This document shows positions 26,030-34,249 of a stretch of 43,472 nucleotides of DNA, in pieces. The notes under the pieces were generated by a model. The model was not told the DNA's origin and ran no database searches. It worked only from the letters and a program-made list of their open reading frames with translations. A program made the translations under genes and the position numbers. This DNA comes from an uncultured Bacilli bacterium (lineage in GTDB: Bacteria > Bacillota_I > Bacilli_A > RF39 > UBA660), in contig CANQID010000008.1 in NCBI GenBank assembly GCA_947623925.1, positions 1 through 43,472 on the forward strand. Reading direction: 5' to 3'. The number at the start of each line of letters is the position of its first letter. Within the stretch, counting starts at the first letter, position 1.

Positions 26030-26683
26030 TTGAAGAAATATATTTCTGAATTTGTTGGAACTTTTGTACTTGTTCTAATAGCATGTGGAGTTGCTGCAAT
26101 AACAGGAGGTAGTATAATTGCTACTTCATTAGCATTTGGTTTAGTTATCATTGCTATGGCATATTCAATCGGAAATGTTTCTGGTTGTCATGTCAATCCT
26201 GCAGTTTCATTATCAATGCTTCTTACTAAAAAAATGAGTGGTAAAGATTTTATTGGATATGTTATTGCTCAAGTATTAGGAGCTATTGCAGGTGCTGCTG
26301 TATTAGGATTAATACTTGGAGGATTTGATTCACTAGGTGCAAACGGATATGGTGGTACATTACAACTTGCTGATACTGTTTGGGTAGCATTATTAGTTGA
26401 AGTAATTCTTACATTTATATTCGTAACTGCTATCTTAGGCGTTACTTCTAAAAAAGAATACAGTAATGTTTCTGGCATAGTAATTGGTCTTACATTAACT
26501 CTTGTACATTTAATTGGTATTTCATTTACAGGTACAAGTGTAAATCCAGCAAGAAGTTTAGGTCCTGCATTACTTCAAGGTGGGGAAGCATTATCTCAAG
26601 TATGGGTATTTATAGTAGCTCCACTAATTGGTGCGGTACTTGCTGCATTATTTTACAAACTTGTTTTATCAGATAAAAAATAA
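26030..26683 (+). CDS. aqpZ: Aquaporin (MIP family)
   Basis: Water or small-solute channel of the cytoplasmic membrane. The 217 residues contain six membrane segments and two NPA boxes: HVNPAVSLS (about 54-62) and TSVNPARSLGPAL (about 170-182), the latter with the selectivity-filter Arg. A His in the fifth helix region (LTLVHLIGI) is typical of water-selective AqpZ rather than GlpF. It starts with TTG 26030, 9 nt after AAAGGAG; no ATG is nearby. TATAAT at 26000-26005 is a plausible -10. A terminator follows immediately. Confidence 0.92.
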   Translation: MKKYISEFVGTFVLVLIACGVAAITGGSIIATSLAFGLVIIAMAYSIGNVSGCHVNPAVSLSMLLTKKMSGKDFIGYVIAQVLGAIAGAAVLGLILGGFDSLGANGYGGTLQLADTVWVALLVEVILTFIFVTAILGVTSKKEYSNVSGIVIGLTLTLVHLIGISFTGTSVNPARSLGPALLQGGEALSQVWVFIVAPLIGAVLAALFYKLVLSDKK

Positions 26684-26710
26684 GCTATCAAATGATAGCT
26701 TTTATTTTAT
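26682..26710 (+). terminator. Terminator between aquaporin and rubrerythrin genes
   Basis: AAGCTATCA pairs with TGATAGCTT around AA, starting at the aquaporin stop, followed by TTATTTTATTT. Confidence 0.8.
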
Positions 26711-26719
26711 TTAATTATT

Positions 26720-26755
26720 ATTAATAATATTAATAATATTAATAATATTAATAAT
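26720..26755. repeat. Four tandem 9-bp units at the rubrerythrin 3' end
   Basis: ATTAATAAT is repeated exactly four times (26720-26755). The stop codon and the last codons of the rubrerythrin gene (minus strand) lie in the final unit, so unit gain or loss would not change the protein. Confidence 0.9.
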
Positions 26756-27287
26756 TTTCTGCTTTAATTTCAAAATAGCTTTGTTTATGGTTACATACAG
26801 GACAAACTTCTGGTGCTTTTTTACCAACAACTATATGTCCACAATTACGACATTTCCAAATGCAATCTCCATCTTTACTAAATACTAAATCGCCTTTAAC
26901 ATTATCTAATAATTTTCTATATCTTTCTTCATGTTCTTTTTCAATAGCACCTACTGATTCAAATAAATAAGCAAGTCTATTAAACCCTTCTTCTTTAGCT
27001 GTTTTTGCAAATTCAGCATACATATCTGTCCATTCGTAATTTTCTCCTTGTGCTGCATCTAATAAATTTTGAGCAGTTTCTGGAATTTCTCCACCATTTA
27101 ATTCTTTAAACCATATTTTAGCATGTTCTTTTTCATTTTCAGCTGTTTCTAAAAATATAGCTGCAATTTGTTCATATCCATCTTTTTTTGCTTTACTTGC
27201 ATAGTAAGTATATTTATTTCTTGCTTGGCTCTCACCTGCAAATGCTTTCATTAAATTTTGTTCTGTTTTTGATCCTTTTAATTCCAT
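26748..27287 (-). CDS. rbr: Rubrerythrin
   Basis: Non-haem di-iron peroxidase that removes hydrogen peroxide in anaerobes. The 179 residues have a ferritin-like four-helix domain (1-140) with the iron ligands in [22 protein letters not shown] (ExxH) and [11 protein letters not shown] (ExxH), and a C-terminal rubredoxin domain with two Cys pairs ([10 protein letters not shown] and [10 protein letters not shown]). All ligands are present. It is monocistronic, with a perfect palindrome upstream (27319-27336) that may be its operator. Confidence 0.95.
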   Translation of the reverse strand: MELKGSKTEQNLMKAFAGESQARNKYTYYASKAKKDGYEQIAAIFLETAENEKEHAKIWFKELNGGEIPETAQNLLDAAQGENYEWTDMYAEFAKTAKEEGFNRLAYLFESVGAIEKEHEERYRKLLDNVKGDLVFSKDGDCIWKCRNCGHIVVGKKAPEVCPVCNHKQSYFEIKAENY

Positions 27288-27318
27288 AAATCACATTTCC
27301 CTTCTATTTATTAATAAT

Positions 27319-27336
27319 TGTTATCATCTGATAACA
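27319..27336 (-). promoter_or_regulatory. Perfect palindrome upstream of rubrerythrin gene
   Basis: TGTTATCA-TC-TGATAACA (8-bp arms) lies about 30 nt before the rbr start. It resembles a repressor or activator site but does not match the PerR, Rex or FNR consensus well. Confidence 0.5.
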
Positions 27337-27390
27337 TCATATTTAATATACAATATTTAAAAAAAAATTACAAGATTTTTACTAAATATT

Positions 27391-27423
27391 GAAAAAATAA
27401 AGTTCATATCATAAATGAACTTT
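27391..27423 (-). terminator. Terminator of the WG-repeat gene
   Basis: On the minus strand AAAGTTCAT pairs with ATGAACTTT (arms 27399-27407 and 27415-27423), followed by ATTTTTTC. Confidence 0.8.
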
Positions 27424-27450
27424 ACTATTTTTTATTTATACAATATTAAA

Positions 27451-28011
27451 CTAATACTTTTTTTTAACTTTTATTTTTGTTGAATTCCTTGTAATATCAC
27501 TATTTTCATCTAATTTATCTGAATTTGAAAATTCATTTGTCTTTTTATTTTCTTCATAAGAATCTATATTAACTTCATGTATAAGCTCATCTCCATTGGT
27601 ATTTATATAAATCCATTTACCACCTTTTTTTACTCGAGATAAACCTTCGTGAAAATCATATACATCATCATATTGGCATGGTATTATTTCTTTTCCTTTC
27701 TTATCAATAAATCCAAAAAGAAGTTCAAAATTCTGAACTGCTGCCATACCTTCTTGAAAATCAGAACCATATACATACTTAAATTGAGATATTTCTTTTC
27801 CTTCTTTATTTATATAACCCCAAAAAAATTGATTATTTCGTACAAGTGCTAAACCTTCGTGGAAATCAGAACCATGTGTATATTTAAATGGTACAATTTC
27901 TTTTCCCTCACAATCTATATAACCGCATAAATATTGATCATTTTGTACTAACGCTAAGCCCTCATGAAAATCATAACCATATGTATATTTACATTTTATT
28001 ACTTCCTCCAT
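27451..28011 (-). CDS. WG-repeat protein with a frameshifted N-terminus
   Basis: A 186-residue protein made of WG/KWG-type repeats of about 35 residues (pattern KYTYGYDFHEGLALVQND then GYID.EGKEI.PFKY), four in view, followed by a charged low-complexity tail ending KIKVKKKY. These repeats form beta-rich structures; no function is established for this member. The annotated start ATG 28011 has only a weak ribosome site and cuts a repeat: sequence upstream in the same frame still codes repeat text (VCDGLALVKNRQNLYGYINE). That frame is reached from ATG 28099 only if the six-A run at 28091-28096 had one more A. So the gene is either frameshifted or switched by slippage there. Confidence 0.8.
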   Translation of the reverse strand: MEEVIKCKYTYGYDFHEGLALVQNDQYLCGYIDCEGKEIVPFKYTHGSDFHEGLALVRNNQFFWGYINKEGKEISQFKYVYGSDFQEGMAAVQNFELLFGFIDKKGKEIIPCQYDDVYDFHEGLSRVKKGGKWIYINTNGDELIHEVNIDSYEENKKTNEFSNSDKLDENSDITRNSTKIKVKKKY

Positions 28012-28244
28012 TTTCTCATTTATATATCCATATAAATTCTGTCTATTTTTTACTAATGCTAAACCATCACAAACTTTACTTACATATATATTTTTTCATA
28101 AACACACACCACCTTACCAAAATTTTAACATTTAAATGTTTTTAAATCAACAAAGTAAAAAAATATTTATCAATTATTTCTCAAAATCTCACATAAAATG
28201 TAACAGATTATTATTTTTATGTTACAATTAAGAGGGATGATGTT

Positions 28245-29624
28245 ATGATGTATGATGTAATTATTATAGGAGCAGGTCCAGCAGGATTATTTGCAGCATA
28301 TGAACTTATAGAAAACAACAAAAACTTAAAAATTTTATTAATAGACAGAGGTAAAAAGGCAGAAAAAAGATTTTGTCCAATGAATAAAAATAAAACAGAA
28401 TGTAAAAATTGTAACCCTTGTAATATTTTATCAGGTTATGGTGGCGCAGGTACATTTTCAGATGGGAAATTAAATTTCATTCCTAAAATAGGTAAATCCG
28501 ATTTATTTAAATATATGAGTGAAAATGAAGCAAATAAACTTATAGATGATACGGAAAAAATATTTACTAAATTTAAAATGGATAGTGATGTGTTTCCAAG
28601 TAATATGGAAGAAGCTTTAAAAATTAAAAAAGAAATTGCTATAAATGGTTCTAGGCTTTTAATTATAAAACAAAAACATTTAGGTTCAGATAAACTTCCA
28701 AAGTACATTGAAGATTTTTCTAAATACATTGAAGATAAAGGTGTAACATTACTTGAAAATACTGATGTATCTGATATTGTAAAAGAAAATAACTATTACA
28801 AAGTAATATATAAAGACAAAGAAGTTAAAGGAAAGAAAATAATAGTTGCGCCAGGTAGAACAGGTGCAAAATGGGTACAAGAACTTGCTGATAAATACAA
28901 AATTCCTTACCTTTCTCAAAGTATCGAAATTGGAGTTAGAGTTGAAGTAAGAAAAGAAATATTAGAAGATTTATGTAAAATAATATATGACCCTACTATA
29001 TTTATTAAGACAGATACATACAATGATGAAATTAGAACATTCTGTACTAATCCTGGGGGATTTGTAACAAAAGAAAATTATTATGGGTATATATGTGTTA
29101 ATGGACACTCACTAAAAGATATAAAATCAAACAATAGTAATTTTGCTTTTATAAGTAAAGTCAATTTAACTGAACCTGTTACAAACACTAGGGAATATGG
29201 TGAATCAATTGCACGAATAGCGAATGTTTTAGGTGATTCTAAACCAATTATACAAAGTCTAAAAGATTTAAGAGAAGGAAGAAGATCTACTTGGAAAAAG
29301 TTAGATAAAAATTATATAGAACCTACTTTAAAAGATTGTGTTGCAGGAGATTTAGCTTTAGTCTTACCACATAGAATTATTACAAATATATTAGAAGGGC
29401 TTAAAAAATTAGATAAAATAATACCAGGTGTTAATAATGATGAAACATTACTATATGGCCCTGAAATTAAATTTTTCAGCAATGAAATAAAAACAAATAA
29501 TAATTTCAAATTAGAAAATGAAAATATTTATTTTATTGGAGATGGAGCCGGTAAAGCTGGAAATATCGTTACCGCAGCTGCAACAGGTCTTGTAGCTGCA
29601 AGAGATATACTTAAACAAGATTAA
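28245..29624 (+). CDS. FAD-dependent oxidoreductase (COG2509-type dehydrogenase)
   Basis: Flavoprotein of the uncharacterised FAD-dependent dehydrogenase group (COG2509). The 459 residues start with the dinucleotide fold DVIIIGAGPAGLFAAYEL and an unusual Cys-rich segment FCPMNKNKTECKNCNPC (about 47-63) followed by SGYGGAGTFSDGKLN. Later GRTGAKWVQELA, a long insert, and the closing FAD motif IYFIGDGAGKAGNIVTAAAT. Four cysteines in the insert suggest a metal or cluster site, common to this family. The substrate is unknown. AGAGGG precedes ATG 28245, and a terminator follows. The neighbours give no pathway. Confidence 0.85.
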   Translation: MMYDVIIIGAGPAGLFAAYELIENNKNLKILLIDRGKKAEKRFCPMNKNKTECKNCNPCNILSGYGGAGTFSDGKLNFIPKIGKSDLFKYMSENEANKLIDDTEKIFTKFKMDSDVFPSNMEEALKIKKEIAINGSRLLIIKQKHLGSDKLPKYIEDFSKYIEDKGVTLLENTDVSDIVKENNYYKVIYKDKEVKGKKIIVAPGRTGAKWVQELADKYKIPYLSQSIEIGVRVEVRKEILEDLCKIIYDPTIFIKTDTYNDEIRTFCTNPGGFVTKENYYGYICVNGHSLKDIKSNNSNFAFISKVNLTEPVTNTREYGESIARIANVLGDSKPIIQSLKDLREGRRSTWKKLDKNYIEPTLKDCVAGDLALVLPHRIITNILEGLKKLDKIIPGVNNDETLLYGPEIKFFSNEIKTNNNFKLENENIYFIGDGAGKAGNIVTAAATGLVAARDILKQD

Positions 29625-29639
29625 TTTCTTGTTTTTTTA
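29613..29639 (+). terminator. Terminator of the flavoprotein gene
   Basis: AAACAAGA (29613-29620) pairs with TCTTGTTT (29627-29634), then TTTT; it overlaps the stop codon. Confidence 0.8.
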
Positions 29640-29660
29640 TAAATTATTTTGTAAAATTTT

Positions 29661-29685
29661 AAAATTAAAAGACCTAATAGGTCTT
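29661..29685 (-). terminator. Terminator of ffh
   Basis: On the minus strand AAGACCT pairs with AGGTCTT (arms 29669-29675 and 29679-29685), followed by TTAATTTT. Confidence 0.75.
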
Positions 29686-30988
29686 AAAATGGCATTTTAA
29701 AATTTCCACTTTTTAATTGTTTCATCATTTGTTTCATTTGTTCAAATTGCTTTAAAAGTCTATTAACTTCTTCAACACTTCTTGCGCTACCTTTAGCTAT
29801 TCTCTGCTTTCTAGTAGCCTTTAAAACCTCTGGATGTCTTCTTTCATAAGGTGTCATCGATAAAATTATAGCCTCAATATGTGCCATATCTTTTGGATTA
29901 ACTTTTACACTTTTCATTTCTTTAGGAACTCCGGGTAACATTTTAATTAAATTTTCAAGAGGTCCTAATTTTTTTATTTGTTTTAACTGACTTAAAAAAT
30001 CTTCCAAATCAAATTTACCATTTTGCATTTTTTTAGCGGTTTTCATAGCTTCATCTTGGTCTATTACTTCCTCTGCCTTTTCTATCATGCTCATTATATC
30101 TCCCATGCCTAAAATACGAGTTGCCATTCTATCTGGATAAAATTCTTCAAGTCCATCCATTTTTTCTCCAACACCTACAAATTTAATTGGTACATTTGTA
30201 AGATGTCTTATTGATAAAGCTGCTCCACCTCTAGTATCACCATCTAATTTAGTTAAAATCGCACCTGTTAAAGGTAATGAAGAATTAAATCCTTCTATAA
30301 CATTTATTGCATCCTGTCCTGTCATACTATCAACAACTAATAATATTTCATCAGGTTTTACTTCATTATTAATATCATTTAATTCATTCATCAAAACTTC
30401 ATCTATATGAAGTCTTCCAGCTGTATCTATAAGTACATAATTAAATCCATTTTCTTTAGCATATTTAATTGCATTTTTAGAAATTTCAACAGGATTTTTA
30501 TTACCCTCATCATAAACTTCTATATTAAGTTGTTTTCCTATTTGTTTTAATTGGTCAATAGCAGCGGGTCTATATACATCACAAGCAACAAGTAATGGCT
30601 TTTTGTTATGTTTTTTTCTTAAATGCAAGCCTAATTTACCAATCATTGTTGTTTTACCTGTACCTTGTAATCCAACAAGCATAAGTACAGCGGGATTACC
30701 ATTTAAATTTAAATCCCTTTTTTCTCCACCTAGTAAATCTACTAATTCATCTTTTAATATTTTTACAAACATTTCACCAGGTTTTAAACTTTTAGCAACT
30801 TCCTCACCTAAAGCTTTTTCTTTTACGGTTGCTATAAACTCTTTTACTACTTTATAATTAACATCCGCCTCAAGTAAAGCAAGCCTTATTTCACGAATAA
30901 CATCACTAATATTATCTTCTGTTATTTTTCCATAACCTCTTATTTTATTAACAGCGCTTTGTAATCTATCTCCTAAACTTTCAAACAT
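29684..30988 (-). CDS. ffh: Signal recognition particle GTPase Ffh (SRP54)
   Basis: GTPase that binds signal sequences on ribosomes and, with 4.5S RNA and FtsY, targets membrane proteins. The start is set at ATG 30988 (MFESLGDRLQ), the usual Ffh N-terminus, with AGGTGA just upstream; the open frame extends 15 codons further without support. The 434 residues have the N domain (1-85), the G domain with GLQGTGKTTMIGKL, DTAGRL, TKLDGDTRGGAAL, and the Met-rich M domain ending MKQMMKQLKSGNFKMPF. ylxM, the usual upstream partner, is absent; upstream is a divergent zinc-ribbon membrane gene. Confidence 0.97.
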   Translation of the reverse strand: MFESLGDRLQSAVNKIRGYGKITEDNISDVIREIRLALLEADVNYKVVKEFIATVKEKALGEEVAKSLKPGEMFVKILKDELVDLLGGEKRDLNLNGNPAVLMLVGLQGTGKTTMIGKLGLHLRKKHNKKPLLVACDVYRPAAIDQLKQIGKQLNIEVYDEGNKNPVEISKNAIKYAKENGFNYVLIDTAGRLHIDEVLMNELNDINNEVKPDEILLVVDSMTGQDAINVIEGFNSSLPLTGAILTKLDGDTRGGAALSIRHLTNVPIKFVGVGEKMDGLEEFYPDRMATRILGMGDIMSMIEKAEEVIDQDEAMKTAKKMQNGKFDLEDFLSQLKQIKKLGPLENLIKMLPGVPKEMKSVKVNPKDMAHIEAIILSMTPYERRHPEVLKATRKQRIAKGSARSVEEVNRLLKQFEQMKQMMKQLKSGNFKMPF

Positions 30989-31045
30989 GTTATCACCTAA
31001 TTCATTATACATTAATTTTTTTAAAAAAAGCAACTATTTTAGTAC

Positions 31046-31074
31046 TTGTTATATATTTAATTATATGTTATAAT
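31046..31074 (+). promoter_or_regulatory. Candidate sigma-A promoter of the zinc-ribbon membrane gene
   Basis: TTGTTA (31046-31051), 17-nt spacer, TATAAT (31069-31074) with a TG one base before it. Transcription would start close to the ribosome site GGAGG at 31081, giving a very short leader. Confidence 0.6.
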
Positions 31075-31092
31075 TTTTTTGGAGGTATTTTT

Positions 31093-31464
31093 ATGAGTAA
31101 GTTTTGTGTTAATTGTGGAGCTGAATTAAAAGATGGTGGAGATATTTGTTTAAAATGTGGTAAACTTGTAAACGGTGAAAATACACCTGCTAGTACAACT
31201 ACTACATCTAATACTACTACAAAAACTAATTCATTAGCTTTAGCAGGATTTATTGTATCACTATGCTCTTTAATTATTAACTTTGCTGGTATAGTTGGTG
31301 CAGTCGGTACTATTTTATCTAGTATTGGATTAGCTAAACTTAAAAAGAATAATGAAAAAGGTTTTGGATTCGCTCTTACAGGTATCATAATTGGCGCATT
31401 CAGTATTATATGGGGAATATGGTCAATTATTAACTTAGTAAATACAATTAATTATTATTTATAA
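31093..31464 (+). CDS. Zinc-ribbon membrane protein (DUF4190 type)
   Basis: A 123-residue protein with an N-terminal zinc ribbon (CVNCGAELKDGGDICLKCGK, cysteines at about 5, 8, 19 and 22), a Thr/Ser/Asn linker (about 35-50), and two hydrophobic segments (about 53-75 and 96-120) separated by LAKLKKNNEKGFG, the DUF4190 pattern. The role of such small proteins is not established. GGAGG lies 7 nt before ATG 31093, it has its own promoter-like sequence, and it shares a terminator with the convergent rpmF operon. Confidence 0.85.
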   Translation: MSKFCVNCGAELKDGGDICLKCGKLVNGENTPASTTTTSNTTTKTNSLALAGFIVSLCSLIINFAGIVGAVGTILSSIGLAKLKKNNEKGFGFALTGIIIGAFSIIWGIWSIINLVNTINYYL

Positions 31465-31465
31465 T

Positions 31466-31501
31466 AAAAAAACAAGTGAGTTTAAATTCACTTGTTTTTA
31501 T
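31466..31501. terminator. Bidirectional terminator between zinc-ribbon gene and rpmF
   Basis: AAACAAGTGA (31470-31479) pairs with TCACTTGTTT (31488-31497), with A and T tracts on the two sides, so it can end both convergent units. Confidence 0.85.
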
Positions 31502-31686
31502 TTTGCTTCTTCAGCTTGTTTTATAACTTCTTTTCCTTTGTATGTTCCACAATTAGGGCATACTCTATGTGGTCTTATTTCTTCACCACATTTTGAACAT
31601 TTTACAGTTGCATTTTCAGTTATTTTATAATGAGTTCTTCTCATTCTACCTCTAGTTTTACTAACTTTTCTAAATGGTACAGCCAT
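31498..31686 (-). CDS. rpmF: Ribosomal protein bL32
   Basis: Large-subunit protein. The 62 residues start [20 protein letters not shown], the universal L32 pattern, and have the zinc-binding type with two Cys pairs ([18 protein letters not shown]). It lies 15 nt after yceD on the same strand, the usual bacterial yceD-rpmF operon. Confidence 0.97.
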   Translation of the reverse strand: MAVPFRKVSKTRGRMRRTHYKITENATVKCSKCGEEIRPHRVCPNCGTYKGKEVIKQAEEAK

Positions 31687-31701
31687 TTTAACACCTCTTT
31701 C

Positions 31702-32178
31702 TTATAACAAATCTTTTAATTTTTCTAATTCAGGATTTGTTTTTTTTCTTTCTCCTGTTACAAATTCCCAGCCGTCACCTTTAAGATTTGATGTATCGGC
31801 ATTTTCAGAAACTACTTTCATTGGGATTTCCATTAATATATTTTCCCATATTATTGGTAAAATATCAAGTGTATTTTCATCTTTTTTTAAAAAATCTTCT
31901 GTTTTAATAATATCATCTAAACTTTCTGAAACATTTATAGAAAATGGATAATTAACAGGCTCTAATGTAATTGCGCATGGTAATACCATTACACCTTCTA
32001 TATTTAAGTTTATTTGTATATCTCCTAAACTATTCTTATTTATTACACCTTTTATTAAAACATCATCTAATTTGATTAAATCAGTTTGTTTTAAATATTC
32101 TTCATTAAATGAATATTTAAAATCAATATCAATGTTTTTAACAACATCATTTTTAAGCCTTATAAGATCTATTATCAC
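31702..32178 (-). CDS. yceD: YceD family protein (DUF177)
   Basis: Conserved partner of rpmF. In other bacteria and plastids DUF177 proteins affect 23S rRNA accumulation. The 158 residues start with GTG 32178 (AGGTG 5 nt upstream; the ATG two bases earlier meets TGA). The signature LPCAITLEPVNYPF (Cys-x-x-x-x-x-P) and the closing LPIIWENILMEIPMKV are typical. The gene is divergent to tmcAL with about 95 nt between. Confidence 0.9.
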   Translation of the reverse strand: MIIDLIRLKNDVVKNIDIDFKYSFNEEYLKQTDLIKLDDVLIKGVINKNSLGDIQINLNIEGVMVLPCAITLEPVNYPFSINVSESLDDIIKTEDFLKKDENTLDILPIIWENILMEIPMKVVSENADTSNLKGDGWEFVTGERKKTNPELEKLKDLL

Positions 32179-32272
32179 ATAATCACCTAACTTTCACTAG
32201 CCATAACATTATACATAATATTTTGTTTTTTTTCAAGTATTTTTGTGTTATTATATAAAAAGGTGAATAACT

Positions 32273-33421
32273 ATGAGAAGTATTGGAATAATATGTGAAT
32301 ATAATCCTTTCCATAATGGACATTTATACCATCTTAAAAAAATAAAAGAAATGTTTCCTAATTATACTATAATACTAGTTATGAGTGGTAATTTCACTCA
32401 AAGAGGATTTTCTAGTATTATAAATAAATGGGATAAAACAAATATAGCTTTAGAATATGGAGTAGATTTAGTAATTGAACTACCTTTTGTCTTCGCAACA
32501 CAATCTGCTGATATATTTAGTAAAGGTGCGATACAAATATTAAATAATTTAAAAGTAGAAAAAATAGTATTTGGTAGTGAATGTGGAGATATAAATTTAC
32601 TTAAAAATTTAGCTAATATTCAAATTAATAATAAAGAATATGATAGTTTAGTTAAAAAATATATGGATGAAGGTATTAATTATCCTAGTGCGATGTCTAA
32701 AGCATTACAACATTTTTCAAATTATAAAATAGATAGTCCAAATGATTTATTAGGTCTTTCTTATATTAAAGAAATAATAAAAGAAAAAAGTTGTATTGAA
32801 CCTATTTGTATTAAAAGAGAAAACAATTTTCATTCTATGAATTTAACTAATGATATAGTAAGTGCATCTGGAATAAGAAATGCAATAAAAAACAATATAG
32901 ATATTAAAAAATATGTTCCAAGTATTACATATGAATATTTAAAAAAAGATTTATTTTTTATAGATAAATATTTCAATTTATTGAAATATAAAATATTGTG
33001 TACTAAAGATTTAAGTATTTATCAAACAGTAGATGAAGGAATAGAATCAAGAATAAACAAATATATTACAAGTTCAAATACACTTGATGAACTTATAGAA
33101 AAAGTTAAAACAAAAAGATATACATATAATAAATTAAATAGAATGTTTACTCATATATTATGTAGTTTTACTAAAGAGGAAGCAAAAAAATTTAAAAATA
33201 TTGAGTATATAAGAGTACTAGGGTTTAATGAAAATGGAAAAAAATATTTAAACAAAATAAAAAAGGAAATAAGTTTACCTATTGTAACTAATTTCCACTC
33301 TATTAAAAATGACATGTTAAATTTAGAATTTAGAACTACTTGTGTTTATTCATGTATTTTAAAAGATAATCAAAATAAATTAATCGAATCTGAATATAAA
33401 AATAAGCCTATAATTAAATAA
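32273..33421 (+). CDS. tmcAL: tRNA(Met) cytidine acetate ligase TmcAL
   Basis: Makes N4-acetylcytidine at the wobble position of elongator tRNA-Met from acetate and ATP. The 382 residues have the nucleotidyltransferase start GIICEYNPFHNGHLYHLKK with the HxGH-type HNGH at 14-17, MSGNFTQRG, ELPFVFATQSADIFSKGA, FGSECGD, and the SASGIRNAI loop that corresponds to the ISGTxxR motif. Length and motifs match YlbM/TmcAL. GGTGA lies before ATG 32273. It ends directly against the convergent glycosylase gene with no spacer. Confidence 0.95.
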   Translation: MRSIGIICEYNPFHNGHLYHLKKIKEMFPNYTIILVMSGNFTQRGFSSIINKWDKTNIALEYGVDLVIELPFVFATQSADIFSKGAIQILNNLKVEKIVFGSECGDINLLKNLANIQINNKEYDSLVKKYMDEGINYPSAMSKALQHFSNYKIDSPNDLLGLSYIKEIIKEKSCIEPICIKRENNFHSMNLTNDIVSASGIRNAIKNNIDIKKYVPSITYEYLKKDLFFIDKYFNLLKYKILCTKDLSIYQTVDEGIESRINKYITSSNTLDELIEKVKTKRYTYNKLNRMFTHILCSFTKEEAKKFKNIEYIRVLGFNENGKKYLNKIKKEISLPIVTNFHSIKNDMLNLEFRTTCVYSCILKDNQNKLIESEYKNKPIIK

Positions 33422-34249
33422 TTATTGCTTATTTCTCATAGTGTGGAACATGTATTGTATTGCTATAGCACTATTTTGTCCATAATGTTCTTCTGAATAA
33501 TTTTTTATTTCTTTTACACTTTTAATATTATAATTTTCAAGCATATATTTTTTAACCCATGTGTCTATTGGAAAAACATCAAATCTAGAGTAAGCAAATA
33601 ATAAAATACATGACGCAACTTTCTGCCCTATTCCTTTATTTTTCATTAAATAATTTAAGGCTTCTTCTGTTGTTAATTTATCTATATTTTCTAAATCAAA
33701 TTCATTTGAATTTATCTTATTTACAATTTCATATATATATTCATCTCTAAACCCTGTTTTTAAACTTCTCAAATCTTCTTTTGTACAATCTTTCATATCG
33801 ATTGCATTTGGGAATAAATAATATTCTTTACCTTCAAATATGACTTTTTTGCCATATTTTTTTGATATATTATCAACAACTTTAGAAATCATAGGAACTC
33901 TATTATTTGCAGATATTATATATGATATAAGTGTTTCAAATTTATCTTGTTGAATCATTTTAAGACCATTTGATTTGTTTATGGAATCTAACAAATCTGG
34001 ATTTTTTAAAAGTAATTCATCGTTTATTTTTTTATAATCTCTATTTAAATCCAAATATTTAGTTATTGTATCTTCTAAATTTTCTTCATTATTAGATGAA
34101 ACATATAAAGTATCTTTATCTTGTTTTAATCTTACTATTCTATCTTTTAATACTACTATGTAAGAATCGCCATCTACAATAAATCTAAATATTTGTCCAC
34201 AAGTTATAGTATCTTTTAAATTAAGATTACTTACTTTTATTTTTAACAT
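33422..34249 (-). CDS. ogg: 8-oxoguanine DNA glycosylase (Ogg1-type HhH-GPD)
   Basis: Base-excision repair enzyme removing 8-oxoguanine. The 275 residues have an N-terminal beta domain (CGQIFRFIVDGDSYIVV, about 18-34) and the HhH-GPD domain (about 100-270). The hairpin NKGIGQKVASCILLF carries the catalytic Lys, and DVFPIDTWVKKYM the catalytic Asp. The fold order is that of Ogg1/AlkA-type bacterial proteins rather than MutY or EndoIII, since no iron-sulfur Cys set follows. The gene overlaps murD by 23 nt, so it is probably translated from the murL-murD transcript. Confidence 0.88.
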   Translation of the reverse strand: MLKIKVSNLNLKDTITCGQIFRFIVDGDSYIVVLKDRIVRLKQDKDTLYVSSNNEENLEDTITKYLDLNRDYKKINDELLLKNPDLLDSINKSNGLKMIQQDKFETLISYIISANNRVPMISKVVDNISKKYGKKVIFEGKEYYLFPNAIDMKDCTKEDLRSLKTGFRDEYIYEIVNKINSNEFDLENIDKLTTEEALNYLMKNKGIGQKVASCILLFAYSRFDVFPIDTWVKKYMLENYNIKSVKEIKNYSEEHYGQNSAIAIQYMFHTMRNKQ

